Shown here: positions 36,160 through 44,711 of the stretch, piece after piece
Layout: the number at the start of each line of letters is the position of its first letter
Numbering within the stretch: the stretch's first letter is position 1
Position numbers and translations under genes: made by a program
Assembly (NCBI RefSeq): GCF_000020985.1
Contig: NC_011296.1
Location: forward strand, 851,001-915,000
Length of the DNA: 64,000 bases
From: Thermodesulfovibrio yellowstonii DSM 11347
Lineage (GTDB): Bacteria; Nitrospirota; Thermodesulfovibrionia; Thermodesulfovibrionales; Thermodesulfovibrionaceae
Reading direction: 5' to 3'
The notes under the pieces: model-generated
What the model was told of the DNA's origin: nothing
Databases searched by the model: none
What the model saw: the letters and a program-made list of their open reading frames with translations, nothing else

Positions 36160-37532
36160 ATATATCTCAGATTCCTTTGCAAGTTGAAGCTCTAATACCT
36201 GAGATAACTCTTACAGGTTTTGCATCATTGATTTTGCTTGCTGGATTATTGAAACTAAAAAATGAAGTTTTAGTATGGAGTTCTGTTTTATTTTTAGTCA
36301 TTTTTGCATTTTTTATTCCTTCTTTTGAAGGTGAGGCTTTCAATGGAATGTTTTTGAATGACTTCTTAACAATATATCTGAAACTTATTATAATTATCGG
36401 AACTATCATATCTTTGCTTGTTTTAACTTCATATTTGAAAGAAAAATTAATCCGGTTTAATGAAAGTATAGCTTTTATTCTCTTTTCTGCACTTGGTATG
36501 ATGCTACTTGTCTCCGCAAGAGAGTTAATTAGCTTTTTTTTATCATTTGAACTCATGTCTTTAAGTATATATGTGTTAGTCGGAATTAGAAGATATGACG
36601 TAAAGTCAAATGAAGCCGCAGTTAAATATTTCATGCTCGGTGGATTTTCTTCAGCAATTATGCTTTTTGGAATTGCTTTTATTTATGGAGCAACAAATAC
36701 AACAGAACTTTCTTTAATTTTAAAAGTTATTTCAAATTACAATCCATTGATTCTTATAGGACTTGGACTTTTTATAGTTGGACTTTGTTTCAAAATAGCT
36801 CTTGTACCATTTCATATGTGGGCTCCTGATGTGTATGAGGGAGCACCAACGCCTGTAACTGCTTTCATATCTACTTTGCCAAAAGTGGCAATTCTCGGTG
36901 CTTTTGGTAGGGTTTTAGTTGAAATTTTTAGAGATTACTATATTGACTGGAGCAATTTTCTTATCGTGCTTTCTATTGCTACAATGGCAACTGGAAATTT
37001 CTTCGCTCTTATACAGAAAAACATAAAAAGAATGCTTGCCTATTCAAGCATAGCCCATGCAGGCTATATAATAATTGGAGTGATCGTAGGAACCCAGTCA
37101 GGTTTTAATTCAGTAGTTGCTTATATGTTTATTTATACATTAATGAATATCGGCGCCTTTGCAATGGTTATTGCTTTTAATGAAGAGAGTATTGAAAATT
37201 ACAAAGGACTTCATAAATTTCATCCTGCCCTTGCTATAGCGATGTTAATATTTATGTTTTCTCTTACAGGCGTTCCACCCACAGCAGGATTTATTGTTAA
37301 ATTCAACATATTCCTTCAGGCAGTTAAAGCAGGCTTTACATGGCTTGTAGTTATTGCTGTGATTTTTACTGTTATATCTGCTTACTACTATTTGAGAATC
37401 GTAATGTATATGTATATGAAAGAGCCTGTGAAATTACCTGAACCAATTTATTCAAGAGAACTTGAAGTTGCTATTTTAATTTGCACTATAGGTGTTACCT
37501 TCTTGGGTATCCTTCCATTGTTTTTGATTTAA
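36156..37532 (+). CDS. nuoN: Complex I subunit NuoN (antiporter-like)
   Basis: A 458-aa antiporter-like subunit ending the operon. Signatures are FFLSFELMSLSIYVLVGIRR, FKIALVPFHMWAPDVYEGAPTPVTAFISTLPKVA and IKRMLAYSSIAHAGYIIIG. The operon ends here, and no nuoE, nuoF or nuoG is found anywhere in the window. Confidence 0.95.
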   Translation: MNISQIPLQVEALIPEITLTGFASLILLAGLLKLKNEVLVWSSVLFLVIFAFFIPSFEGEAFNGMFLNDFLTIYLKLIIIIGTIISLLVLTSYLKEKLIRFNESIAFILFSALGMMLLVSARELISFFLSFELMSLSIYVLVGIRRYDVKSNEAAVKYFMLGGFSSAIMLFGIAFIYGATNTTELSLILKVISNYNPLILIGLGLFIVGLCFKIALVPFHMWAPDVYEGAPTPVTAFISTLPKVAILGAFGRVLVEIFRDYYIDWSNFLIVLSIATMATGNFFALIQKNIKRMLAYSSIAHAGYIIIGVIVGTQSGFNSVVAYMFIYTLMNIGAFAMVIAFNEESIENYKGLHKFHPALAIAMLIFMFSLTGVPPTAGFIVKFNIFLQAVKAGFTWLVVIAVIFTVISAYYYLRIVMYMYMKEPVKLPEPIYSRELEVAILICTIGVTFLGILPLFLI

Positions 37533-37543
37533 ATGCTAAATTA

Positions 37544-37586
37544 TTGACAAATTCTTTCTTTTTTTATTATTTTAGTAAGTGCTTAC
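37544..37586 (+). promoter_or_regulatory. Promoter and TetR-style palindromic operator of the RND pump genes
   Basis: TTGACA (37544-37549) matches the -35 exactly, with TATTAT (37565-37570) or overlapping AT-rich hexamers as -10. Just downstream, at the expected start of transcription, is the perfect dyad GTAAG-TG-CTTAC (37575-37586). Dyads of the AGTAAGTGCTTAC type are common TetR-family operators at efflux genes; no TetR gene is in the window. Confidence 0.55.
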
Positions 37587-37612
37587 ATGCTGACAATTTA
37601 ACAGGGGGTAAA

Positions 37613-38701
37613 ATGAATATATTTAAAGCTTTTTTATTATTTATATGTTTTTTCTTGCTTTGTTCTTGTTCTAAATCATCTCAACAAAAACAGCCACCTC
37701 CTGTGCCAGTTGTTGTTACTCAATCAGTGGTTAAGGATGTGCCAATTCAGATTACAGCAATCGGAAATGTAGAGGCATACTCTTCAGTTGTAATTAAATC
37801 AAGGGTTGAGGGACAACTAATCAGAACAAATTTTAAAGAAGGTGATGAGGTTAAAAAAGGTCAACTTCTTTTTGTGATTGATCCCAGACCATTTGAAGAA
37901 GCAGTAAGGCAGGCTGAGGCGAATCTTTTAAGAGACAAAGCTCAACTTGAGTTTGCAAAAGCTGACCTTGAAAGATATGATGAACTTGTAAAGGAAGAAC
38001 TTGTTTCAAGACAACAGTATGAGAAAATTAGAACCACCTATGAATCTCTAAAAGCTACTGTTAAAGCTGATGAAGCAATACTTAACAATGCAAGACTTCA
38101 ATTAAATTATTGTTATATTTATTCACCAATTGATGGTAAAATTGGTTCTTTACTTGTACATCCAGGTAATATGATAAAGGCAAATGACACTCAGATTGCG
38201 ACAATAAATCAGATAATTCCAATATATGTTCGTTTTTCAGTGCCTGAGCAAGAGCTTTTCAGAATTAAAAAAGCAATGTCCCAGGGATCGCTTAAAACTG
38301 AAGCAATTGTAAAGGGAGTTGATGCAAACTATTCTAAAGAGGGTAGAGTTGTATTTATTGACAATGCTGTTGACACAGCAACTGGTACAGTTAAGCTTAA
38401 AGCTGAATTTGCAAATAGGGATAAAATTCTCTGGCCAGGGCAGTTTGTGAATGTTGTTTTAACTCTTGGAGTTAAAGATAAGGCAATAGTAATTCCCTAT
38501 AGAGCTCTTCAGACAGGACAGAAAGGTCAGTATGTTTATGTAGTTAAAGAAGACAAAACCGCTGAGATAAGAGAAGTTCAGCCAGGATTAAGGTTTGGTG
38601 ATGAAGTTACAATAGAAAAAGGATTAAATTCTGGAGAAACAATTGTTGTTGATGGTCAACTAAGACTCATTCCTGGAGCAAGGGTGGAGATTAAAAAGTA
38701 A
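37613..38701 (+). CDS. RND efflux periplasmic adaptor (membrane fusion lipoprotein)
   Basis: 362 aa from the ATG at 37613, which has AGGGGGT upstream; in-frame codons reaching back into nuoN are rejected. The signal peptide ends in a lipobox (FFLLCSC), so the adaptor is lipid-anchored. Order: N-terminal membrane-proximal segment, biotinyl-lipoyl half-motif (GNVEAYSSVVIKSRVEGQL, KEGDEVKKGQLLFVID), an alpha-helical hairpin (residues about 95-165), the second lipoyl half (CYIYSPIDGKIG) and beta-barrel domains. It bridges the RND pump to an outer-membrane channel. A TolC-type gene is not in the window. Confidence 0.93.
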   Translation: MNIFKAFLLFICFFLLCSCSKSSQQKQPPPVPVVVTQSVVKDVPIQITAIGNVEAYSSVVIKSRVEGQLIRTNFKEGDEVKKGQLLFVIDPRPFEEAVRQAEANLLRDKAQLEFAKADLERYDELVKEELVSRQQYEKIRTTYESLKATVKADEAILNNARLQLNYCYIYSPIDGKIGSLLVHPGNMIKANDTQIATINQIIPIYVRFSVPEQELFRIKKAMSQGSLKTEAIVKGVDANYSKEGRVVFIDNAVDTATGTVKLKAEFANRDKILWPGQFVNVVLTLGVKDKAIVIPYRALQTGQKGQYVYVVKEDKTAEIREVQPGLRFGDEVTIEKGLNSGETIVVDGQLRLIPGARVEIKK

Positions 38702-38702
38702 A

Positions 38703-41700
38703 ATGAACTTCTCCCAGATTTTTATCCAACGTCCTGTAATGACAACTCTTTTAATGTTGGCTATAATTGTTTTCGGATTAGTAGGATACCGTTATCTGCC
38801 TATTGCAGAACTTCCAAATGTTGATTTTCCGACCATACTTGTTACAGCAAATTTACCTGGTGCTTCACCAGAAACAATGGCATCAGCTGTTGCAACTCCG
38901 CTTGAAAGGGAGTTTTCAACAATTTCAGGATTAAAATCAATGAACTCTATTAATGCAAAGGGAGTAACTCAGATAACTCTTGAGTTTGACTTAAACAGAG
39001 ATATAGATGCAGCAGCGCAAGATGTTCAAACCGCTATTTCAAGAGCATCAAGACAGCTACCTTCAAACATGCCAACTCCTCCTACTTATAACAAAGTTAA
39101 TCCTGCTGATATGCCAATTCTCTATTTTGCAATTACTTCTCCAACGATGCCTCTTTACAGACTTCATGAATATGCTGATACACTTTTAGCGCAGAATATC
39201 TCTATGGTAAATGGAGTAGCACAGGTTCAGATATTCGGAGCTCAAAAATATGCTGTTAGAGTGAGAATTGACCCTAATTTGATAGCAAGTAAAGGGATTG
39301 GGATTGATGAAGTTGAGCAGGCAATTAAAAAAGGAAATGTAGAACTTCCCACAGGTACACTTTATGGTAATTATCAGGCATTTACTATAGAAGCAACAGG
39401 ACAACTTTTTAATGCATCTCATTATAATGAACTTATTATAGCAAGTAAAGAAGGCTCTCCTGTAAAAATTAAAGATATTGGAGAGGCTGTTGATAGCGTT
39501 GAAAATGATAAACTTGCTGCATGGTATGGAAGTGGTGGAAAACTTCAAAGAGCAATGGTTCTTGCAATATACAGACAACCTGGAACAAATACTGTTGAAG
39601 TAGCAGATAATGTTAAAAAGAAAGTAGATGAACTTAAAAGACAGATACCGGCAAGTGTTTCTTTGAATCTTCTTTATGACCGTTCCCAATCAATAAGAGA
39701 GTCTGTAAGAGATGTACAGTTTACATTGTTATTTACAGTTTTTCTGGTAGTGCTTGTTATTTTTCTCTTTTTAAGAAGACTTTCAGCCACAGTGATTCCT
39801 TCTGTTGCTTTACCAATCTCAATAATTGGAACATTTGCTGTTATGTATCTTCTTGGATATAGTCTTGACAATCTCTCTCTTATGGCACTTACTCTTTCAA
39901 TTGGTTTTCTGGTTGACGATGCTATTGTTATGCTTGAAAATATTGTCCGACATATTGAAAAAGGAGAAAAACCTTTTCAAGCAGCTTTAAATGGTTCAAA
40001 GGAAATATGGTTTACGATTCTTTCCATGACTCTTTCACTTGTTGCTGTTTTCATCCCTGTGCTTTTCATGGGTGGAATTGTGGGAAGACTTTTTAAAGAG
40101 TTCGCTGTAACAATATCTGTTGCTATACTTATTTCAGGATTAGTCTCTCTTACGCTTACTCCAATGATGTGTAGCAGATTTCTGAGAGTTCAAAATCAAA
40201 AACATGGTAAGCTTTATATGGCTTTAGAAAAAGGATTTGAATGGATGATAAATGTTTATAAAATTAGCTTGAGCTGGTCTTTGAAGCATCATAAGTTAAT
40301 GATGATCGGTTCTGGTGTAATTTTAATAATTACAGCTTACATATTTGTAAAAATACCAGCAGGTTTTCTACCAAGTGAAGATAAAAGTCAAATTTTTGTT
40401 ATGACAGAAGCATCGGAAGACATATCTTTTGATGAGATGGTAAGACATCAACTTCAGCTGGCAGATCTTATATTAAAGGAATCAGCTGTTAAGGACTTTA
40501 TGACTTCTGTTGGTCCTAGTACAGCTTCTCCTGCTCCAAATGTTGCAAGAATGTTCATGCATTTAAAACCTATTTCTGAAAGGCCACATGTAGATAAATT
40601 GATTAATCAGCTTAGACCAAAGCTGAATTCCATACCAGGACTTAAAGTATATCCTCAAAATCCTCCTACAATTAGAATAGGTGGAACACTTACAAAAGCT
40701 CTTTATCAGTTTACTCTTTCAGGAAGCAATCTTGAAGAGCTTTATTACTATGCACAGGTCTTAGAAAGTAAAATGAAACAGATTCCTATAATTCAAGATG
40801 TTTCATCAAATCTACAGATAAAGACTCCACAGTTAAATATAGAAATTGACAGAGCCAAAGCTGAATCTATTGGAGTTACAGCAGAGCAGATAGAAAATGC
40901 TCTATGGGGTGCTTTCGGAAGCAAATGGATTTCAACAATTTATGCTCCTAACAATCAGTACGAAGTTATTCTTGAGCTTAAGCCAGAATATCAAAAAGAC
41001 CCTTCAGCGCTTTCAATGCTTTATATACGTTCTTCAAAGGGAGAGCTTGTTCCTCTTAATTCTGTTGCAACAGTATCACAAAGTATCGGTCCATTAACTG
41101 TAAATCATACAGGGCAACTTCCTTCTGTTACAATATCTTTCAATCTTAAACCTGATATTTCTCTTGGTGAAGCTTTAAGTGAGATTCAAAAAGTTGCAAA
41201 AGCAACTTTACCGGACACTATAATGACAAGCTTTCAGGGCGCAGCTCAGGCTTTTAAAGAGTCTTTTCAGGGATTGTGGTTTTTACTTATTGTAGCAGTT
41301 TTTGTTGTTTATATAGTTTTAGGAATTCTTTATGAAAGTTTTATTCATCCTATAACAATTCTTTCAGCGCTTCCTTTTGCTGGTTTTGGAGCATTGGTGA
41401 CTTTACTGGTATTTGGAGTTGAATTAAATATTTATTCCTTTGTAGGAATAATAATGCTCATTGGACTTGTAAAGAAAAATGGTATTATGATGATAGATTT
41501 CGCGCTTCATGCCCAGCGAAATGAAAATATGAAAGCTCATGAAGCAATTTATAATGCCTGTCTTATAAGATTTCGTCCTATTATGATGACAACAATGGCA
41601 GCACTTTTTGGAGCTTTACCAATTGCTCTTGGAATCGGAGCAGGTGGAGAGGTTCGTCAACCACTTGGACTTGCAGTTGTAGGTGGTTTGCTATTTTCAC

Positions 41701-41786
41701 AAATGCTTACACTTTTTGTAACGCCAGTTTTTTATCTTTATATGGATAGACTTCAAAACTGGCTTTCAAGAAAAAAACATTTGTGA
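38703..41786 (+). CDS. RND-family multidrug efflux pump (HAE1-type)
   Basis: A 1,027-aa inner-membrane proton-driven pump of the AcrB/MdtB class. It starts SQIFIQRPVMTTLLML, has RND motif A-like GASPETMASAVATPLE, the helix-4 proton relay GFLVDDAIVMLENIVRHIE with two Asp, LVKKNGIMMIDFAL and FRPIMMTTMAALFGALP. Two large periplasmic loops (residues about 40-330 and 560-860) are present as expected. The substrate cannot be read from sequence. It begins 1 nt after the adaptor stop. Confidence 0.95.
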   Translation: MNFSQIFIQRPVMTTLLMLAIIVFGLVGYRYLPIAELPNVDFPTILVTANLPGASPETMASAVATPLEREFSTISGLKSMNSINAKGVTQITLEFDLNRDIDAAAQDVQTAISRASRQLPSNMPTPPTYNKVNPADMPILYFAITSPTMPLYRLHEYADTLLAQNISMVNGVAQVQIFGAQKYAVRVRIDPNLIASKGIGIDEVEQAIKKGNVELPTGTLYGNYQAFTIEATGQLFNASHYNELIIASKEGSPVKIKDIGEAVDSVENDKLAAWYGSGGKLQRAMVLAIYRQPGTNTVEVADNVKKKVDELKRQIPASVSLNLLYDRSQSIRESVRDVQFTLLFTVFLVVLVIFLFLRRLSATVIPSVALPISIIGTFAVMYLLGYSLDNLSLMALTLSIGFLVDDAIVMLENIVRHIEKGEKPFQAALNGSKEIWFTILSMTLSLVAVFIPVLFMGGIVGRLFKEFAVTISVAILISGLVSLTLTPMMCSRFLRVQNQKHGKLYMALEKGFEWMINVYKISLSWSLKHHKLMMIGSGVILIITAYIFVKIPAGFLPSEDKSQIFVMTEASEDISFDEMVRHQLQLADLILKESAVKDFMTSVGPSTASPAPNVARMFMHLKPISERPHVDKLINQLRPKLNSIPGLKVYPQNPPTIRIGGTLTKALYQFTLSGSNLEELYYYAQVLESKMKQIPIIQDVSSNLQIKTPQLNIEIDRAKAESIGVTAEQIENALWGAFGSKWISTIYAPNNQYEVILELKPEYQKDPSALSMLYIRSSKGELVPLNSVATVSQSIGPLTVNHTGQLPSVTISFNLKPDISLGEALSEIQKVAKATLPDTIMTSFQGAAQAFKESFQGLWFLLIVAVFVVYIVLGILYESFIHPITILSALPFAGFGALVTLLVFGVELNIYSFVGIIMLIGLVKKNGIMMIDFALHAQRNENMKAHEAIYNACLIRFRPIMMTTMAALFGALPIALGIGAGGEVRQPLGLAVVGGLLFSQMLTLFVTPVFYLYMDRLQNWLSRKKHL

Positions 41787-41792
41787 TATAAT
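41784..41792 (+). promoter_or_regulatory. Extended -10 promoter of the adenosine-specific kinase gene
   Basis: TGATATAAT, overlapping the stop codon of the RND pump gene, 31 nt before the ATG at 41824, with AGGGAGG between as Shine-Dalgarno. Confidence 0.65.
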
Positions 41793-41823
41793 TTGATTAA
41801 AAGACTGTTAAGGGAGGTATTTT

Positions 41824-42306
41824 ATGGAACTTAAAGCAATAAAAGTTGAAATTCCTGAAGGATGCAATATAATACTTGGGCAAACTCATTTCATAAAGAC
41901 TGCTGAAGATCTTTATGAGATTTTAGCAACTCATATACCACATGCAAAGTTTGCAATTGCCTTTACAGAGGCTTCAGGACCATGCCTTATTCGTTCTGAA
42001 GGAAATGATGAAGAGTTAAGGCAAATATGCATTAAAAACCTTCAAAACATAGGTGCAGGGCATGTTTTCTGCATTCTCATGAAAGGAGCATTTCCCATAA
42101 GTGTATTGAATGCCATCAAAATGTGTCAGGAAGTATGTAACATTTATTGCGCCACAGCGAATCCTCTTGAAGTAATAGTAGCAGAAACTGAGCTTGGCAG
42201 GGGAATTTTAGGAGTAATTGACGGTTTTTCACCTAAAGGAGTTGAAAAAGAAGAAGACCGTCAGCATAGAAAAGAGTTTCTTAGAAAAATTAACTATAAA
42301 CTTTAA
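41824..42306 (+). CDS. Adenosine-specific kinase family protein (PF04008)
   Basis: A 160-aa protein of the family first studied in thermophilic archaea: GQTHFIKTAEDLYEILATH, FAIAFTEASGPCLIRSEGND, IGAGHVFCILMKGAFPISVLN and CNIYCATANPLEVIVAETELGRGILGVIDG cover the whole conserved sequence. Adenosine binding or phosphorylation is reported for the family; the physiological role is poorly defined. Its stop TAA shares the quartet TTAA with the stop of the convergent radical-SAM gene. Confidence 0.88.
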   Translation: MELKAIKVEIPEGCNIILGQTHFIKTAEDLYEILATHIPHAKFAIAFTEASGPCLIRSEGNDEELRQICIKNLQNIGAGHVFCILMKGAFPISVLNAIKMCQEVCNIYCATANPLEVIVAETELGRGILGVIDGFSPKGVEKEEDRQHRKEFLRKINYKL

Positions 42307-43313
42307 GGTAGTCCCATCCCCTCTAAAGGAGTCCCGCAGTTTAAACAGCGAGATTCCTTTATGTTTATTTTATTAATGAAAAATCCAAATCTTTCAATAA
42401 CAATATTTTTACAATTTGGGCAGTAACTGTTTTCTCCTCCTTCTCCTGGAATATTTCCTGTATAAACAAATTTTAATCCTTCCTTGAGTCCTATTTCTCT
42501 CGCTTTTCTTAAAGTTTCAACAGGAGTTCTTGGTTTGTCTAAAAGCTGATATGTTGGATAAAACTGAGTTACATGCCATGGAATTGCAGGATCAATTGAT
42601 ACAAGAAACTGAGCTGTTTTTCTTAAAAAATCTTCAGAATCATTTAATTCTGGAATAATTAAAGTAGTCACCTCAACCCAAACATCAAGTTCTTTTAATA
42701 GTTTGATATTTTCCATTACAGGCTCAACTCTTGCTCCACATATTTTTTTGTAAAAATCATCATCCCCTTTTAAATCAACATTGATTGCATCAAGATATGG
42801 TGCAATGAATCTTAAAGCCTCCTTTGACATATAACCGTTGCTTACAAAAACATTTTTTATTCCTTCTTTGTGAGCAAGAACCATACAATCATAGGCAAAC
42901 TCAATGAATATCGTGGGTTCAGTATAAGTATAGGATATACTCTTACATCCACTTGCTCTTGCTTCCTTTACAACATCTTCTGGAGTAAAATCTTCACCTG
43001 GAATGTCTTTATAAAGCTTTGGATATTGTGAAATTGCGTAGTTTTGGCAATGCAGACACCGAAAATTGCATCCTACAGTGGAGATTGAATAAGAAACTGA
43101 ACCAGGATAGAAATGGAAAAGAGGTTTCTTTTCAATTGGGTCAATGTGATAAGCAATTATTTTCCCGTAAACAAGACTATAAAGTATTCCTTCTCTATTT
43201 TCTCTTACTCCACAAATTCCCCGAGCATCAGGAGAGATTATGCAATGATGATTACATAAACCGCATTTTAGTTTACCATCAGAAAGCTTTTCATAAAATA
43301 AAGCTTCTTTCAC
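42303..43313 (-). CDS. AmmeMemoRadiSam-type radical SAM protein
   Basis: 336 aa. N-terminal CGLCNHHCIISPDARGICGVR, then the radical-SAM motif CNFRCLHC (CX3CX2C) near residue 79, CQNYAISQYP, YTYTEPTIF, VFVSNGYM, and a C-terminal zinc-like pair (YCPNC ... CLNCG). This layout is the AmmeMemoRadiSam system radical SAM protein, related to glycyl-radical activases. Its usual partners AMMECR1 and MEMO1 homologs are not adjacent. GTG start overlapping the DUF2934 gene stop by 4 nt (GTGA). Confidence 0.88.
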   Translation of the reverse strand: MKEALFYEKLSDGKLKCGLCNHHCIISPDARGICGVRENREGILYSLVYGKIIAYHIDPIEKKPLFHFYPGSVSYSISTVGCNFRCLHCQNYAISQYPKLYKDIPGEDFTPEDVVKEARASGCKSISYTYTEPTIFIEFAYDCMVLAHKEGIKNVFVSNGYMSKEALRFIAPYLDAINVDLKGDDDFYKKICGARVEPVMENIKLLKELDVWVEVTTLIIPELNDSEDFLRKTAQFLVSIDPAIPWHVTQFYPTYQLLDKPRTPVETLRKAREIGLKEGLKFVYTGNIPGEGGENSYCPNCKNIVIERFGFFINKINIKESRCLNCGTPLEGMGLP

Positions 43314-43558
43314 GATTTTTTACTCCTACCTTTAGATTTAGGTTTAGCTCCTTTTTTACTTCCTCTTTTTCTTTTGGGTTTTTCTTCTGCCTCAGGTTCA
43401 CAACACCCGGATATTTCTTCACTTTCATATTTTGCTAAAACAATTCTCTCTGCCTCAAGCCAGTTATCAAGGTCTCTTCCTGGAATGCATCCACTTTTTA
43501 CATAAAGTTCATAGGCAACCTGTCTTATTTCTTCTTCAATTTTTTCTCTGTTAATCAT
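43310..43558 (-). CDS. DUF2934 protein with Lys/Arg-rich tail
   Basis: 82 aa. The first 45 residues form the DUF2934 helix (IRQVAYELYVKSGCIPGRDLDNWLEAERIV, conserved GR-D--NW---E). After a Cys-Cys and an acidic patch (CCEPEAEEKP), residues 60-82 are almost only Lys, Arg, Ser, Gly and Pro (KRKRGSKKGAKPKSKGRSKK), resembling a histone-H1-like nucleic-acid-binding tail. GGAGGAG precedes the ATG. The function of DUF2934 is unknown. It is the promoter-proximal gene of a two-gene unit with the radical-SAM gene. Confidence 0.82.
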   Translation of the reverse strand: MINREKIEEEIRQVAYELYVKSGCIPGRDLDNWLEAERIVLAKYESEEISGCCEPEAEEKPKRKRGSKKGAKPKSKGRSKKS

Positions 43559-43598
43559 TTTTACTCCTCCTGACTATTTTTTAAGACCATTTAAAAAA

Positions 43599-43629
43599 TT
43601 ACAATCCCTTGACAACTGAAAGATTGTAA
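43599..43629. repeat. Inverted repeat upstream of the DUF2934 gene
   Basis: TTACAATC (43599-43606) and GATTGTAA (43622-43629) are perfect inverted arms separated by 15 nt. The spacer contains TGACAA, which on the minus strand reads TTGTCA, a possible -35 of the DUF2934 gene. It could be an operator, or a hairpin end of the mobile-element relic beside it. Confidence 0.5.
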
Positions 43630-43645
43630 GCCTATTTATTTCCAA

Positions 43646-43792
43646 TTATTTCAGTTTATCATCCATTTTTTTATAATGACTTTCCAAGTTTAGATTCTTC
43701 TTAAGGAGATATTGGACGTGATTTTCAGATACAACTCTACTTGAAGATAAGAAATAACAACTTGAAATTCTTTCTTTACTAAATAGTCTCAT
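43646..43792 (-). pseudogene. Short ORF, possible relic of an IS200/IS605-type transposase
   Basis: A 48-codon frame on the minus strand in an otherwise non-coding 392-nt gap. The middle reads SSCYFLSSSRVVSENHVQYL, whose pattern (YF-x-S-x4-VSE-x2-V-x-x-Y) loosely resembles the C-terminal part of TnpA Y1 transposases, where the catalytic Tyr follows. There is no Shine-Dalgarno and no N-terminal HUH motif, so if the resemblance is real this is only a fragment. The rest of the gap (43793-43905) shows only AT-rich sequence. Confidence 0.3.
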
Positions 43793-43905
43793 TATTTTAA
43801 AGTATATCAAAAAAATCAAATTTTTGCATAAAATCCACTTGTTAAGGTTTATATTGATTTTTTGTGAGTTATTAAAAAATCCTCAAGTTAAAATTTTTAT
43901 TTTTG

Positions 43906-43914
43906 TGGTATAAT
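43906..43914 (+). promoter_or_regulatory. Extended -10 promoter of the methyltransferase gene
   Basis: TGGTATAAT lies 36 nt upstream of the ATG at 43951. No good Shine-Dalgarno is visible in the short leader. Confidence 0.6.
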
Positions 43915-43950
43915 CAACGGAAATAGAAATACCAAAGAATTTTCTAAAAT

Positions 43951-44667
43951 ATGGATTATACAGTTGACTCCATAGGAAGTATCAAGATTTGCCAGCCTAA
44001 AGAAGGTTACCGTTTTAGTGTAGATGCCTTAATTCTTGCTCATTTTGTTAATTTAAAAAGAGTTAATAAAGCTATTGATATTGGTGCAGGAACAGGAATA
44101 ATTGGAATTATTCTTGCAAAAAAATACAGTGAATCTCATATTACAATGATTGAGATACAGTCAGAGCTTGCAAAACTTGCTCAGGAAAGTGCAAAGCTAA
44201 ACAATGTCAATAATAATATAACAATTACATGTATGGATGCAAAGGACTTAATTTCTTCAGAGTCTTTTCTTCATGAATTTGATGTTGTTATATCAAATCC
44301 TCCTTTTAGAAAACCGGGCACTGGAAGAATTAGCAATCAAGAAAAAAAAGCTGTTGCAAGACATGAACTAAGCCTTACTGTGACTGATATTGCAAAAATT
44401 TCTCAGAAACTTTTGAAACATCATGGTCGTCTTTATATAATTCATCTGCCAGAAAGATTCACAGAAATTGTAAGGATAATGAGCAAACATTATCTTGAAA
44501 TAAAAAGAGTTCGATTTGTTCACTCTAAAAAAGATTCTCCTGCTAAAATGGTTCTTATTGAAGCAGTAAAAGGGGGCAGGGTAGCATTAAAAGTTGAACC
44601 TCCTTTGTTTATTTATAATGATGATGGAACATATACAGATGAAATGAAAAAGATATATGAAATTTAG
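43951..44667 (+). CDS. tRNA1(Val) A37 N6-methyltransferase-like protein (TrmN6 family)
   Basis: 238 aa. A Rossmann methyltransferase with SAM motif I AIDIGAGTGIIGIILAKK, an acidic strand-2 end (MIEIQSELAKLA), MDAKDL and motif IV NPPF (SNPPFRKPGTGRISNQEKKAVARHE), the NPPY-type motif of N6-adenine methyltransferases. The N-terminus (SIKICQPKEGYRFSVDALILAHF) is typical of TrmN6/YfiC. The target A37 of tRNA-Val is inferred from family. Confidence 0.85.
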   Translation: MDYTVDSIGSIKICQPKEGYRFSVDALILAHFVNLKRVNKAIDIGAGTGIIGIILAKKYSESHITMIEIQSELAKLAQESAKLNNVNNNITITCMDAKDLISSESFLHEFDVVISNPPFRKPGTGRISNQEKKAVARHELSLTVTDIAKISQKLLKHHGRLYIIHLPERFTEIVRIMSKHYLEIKRVRFVHSKKDSPAKMVLIEAVKGGRVALKVEPPLFIYNDDGTYTDEMKKIYEI

Positions 44668-44698
44668 TAAACTGTTTCTATTAAAACTTCATTTGTTG

Positions 44699-44704
44699 TA
44701 AAAT
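44699..44704 (+). promoter_or_regulatory. -10 promoter of the dipeptide permease genes (leaderless start)
   Basis: TAAAAT ends 7 nt before the ATG at 44712, with no Shine-Dalgarno between. Confidence 0.45.
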
Positions 44705-44711
44705 TTTAACT

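Noticed and set aside
36167..36634. A 155-codon minus-strand frame within nuoN
   Set aside because: It mirrors the complement of hydrophobic codons in nuoN and has no independent support.
37481..37612. A longer efflux adaptor starting within nuoN
   Set aside because: The lipoprotein signal peptide begins at the ATG at 37613, which has an AGGGGGT ribosome-binding site; the promoter lies in between.
43599..43629. TTACAATCCC...GATTGTAAG as a CRISPR repeat
   Set aside because: Only one unit is present, with no spaced second copy and no cas genes in the window.
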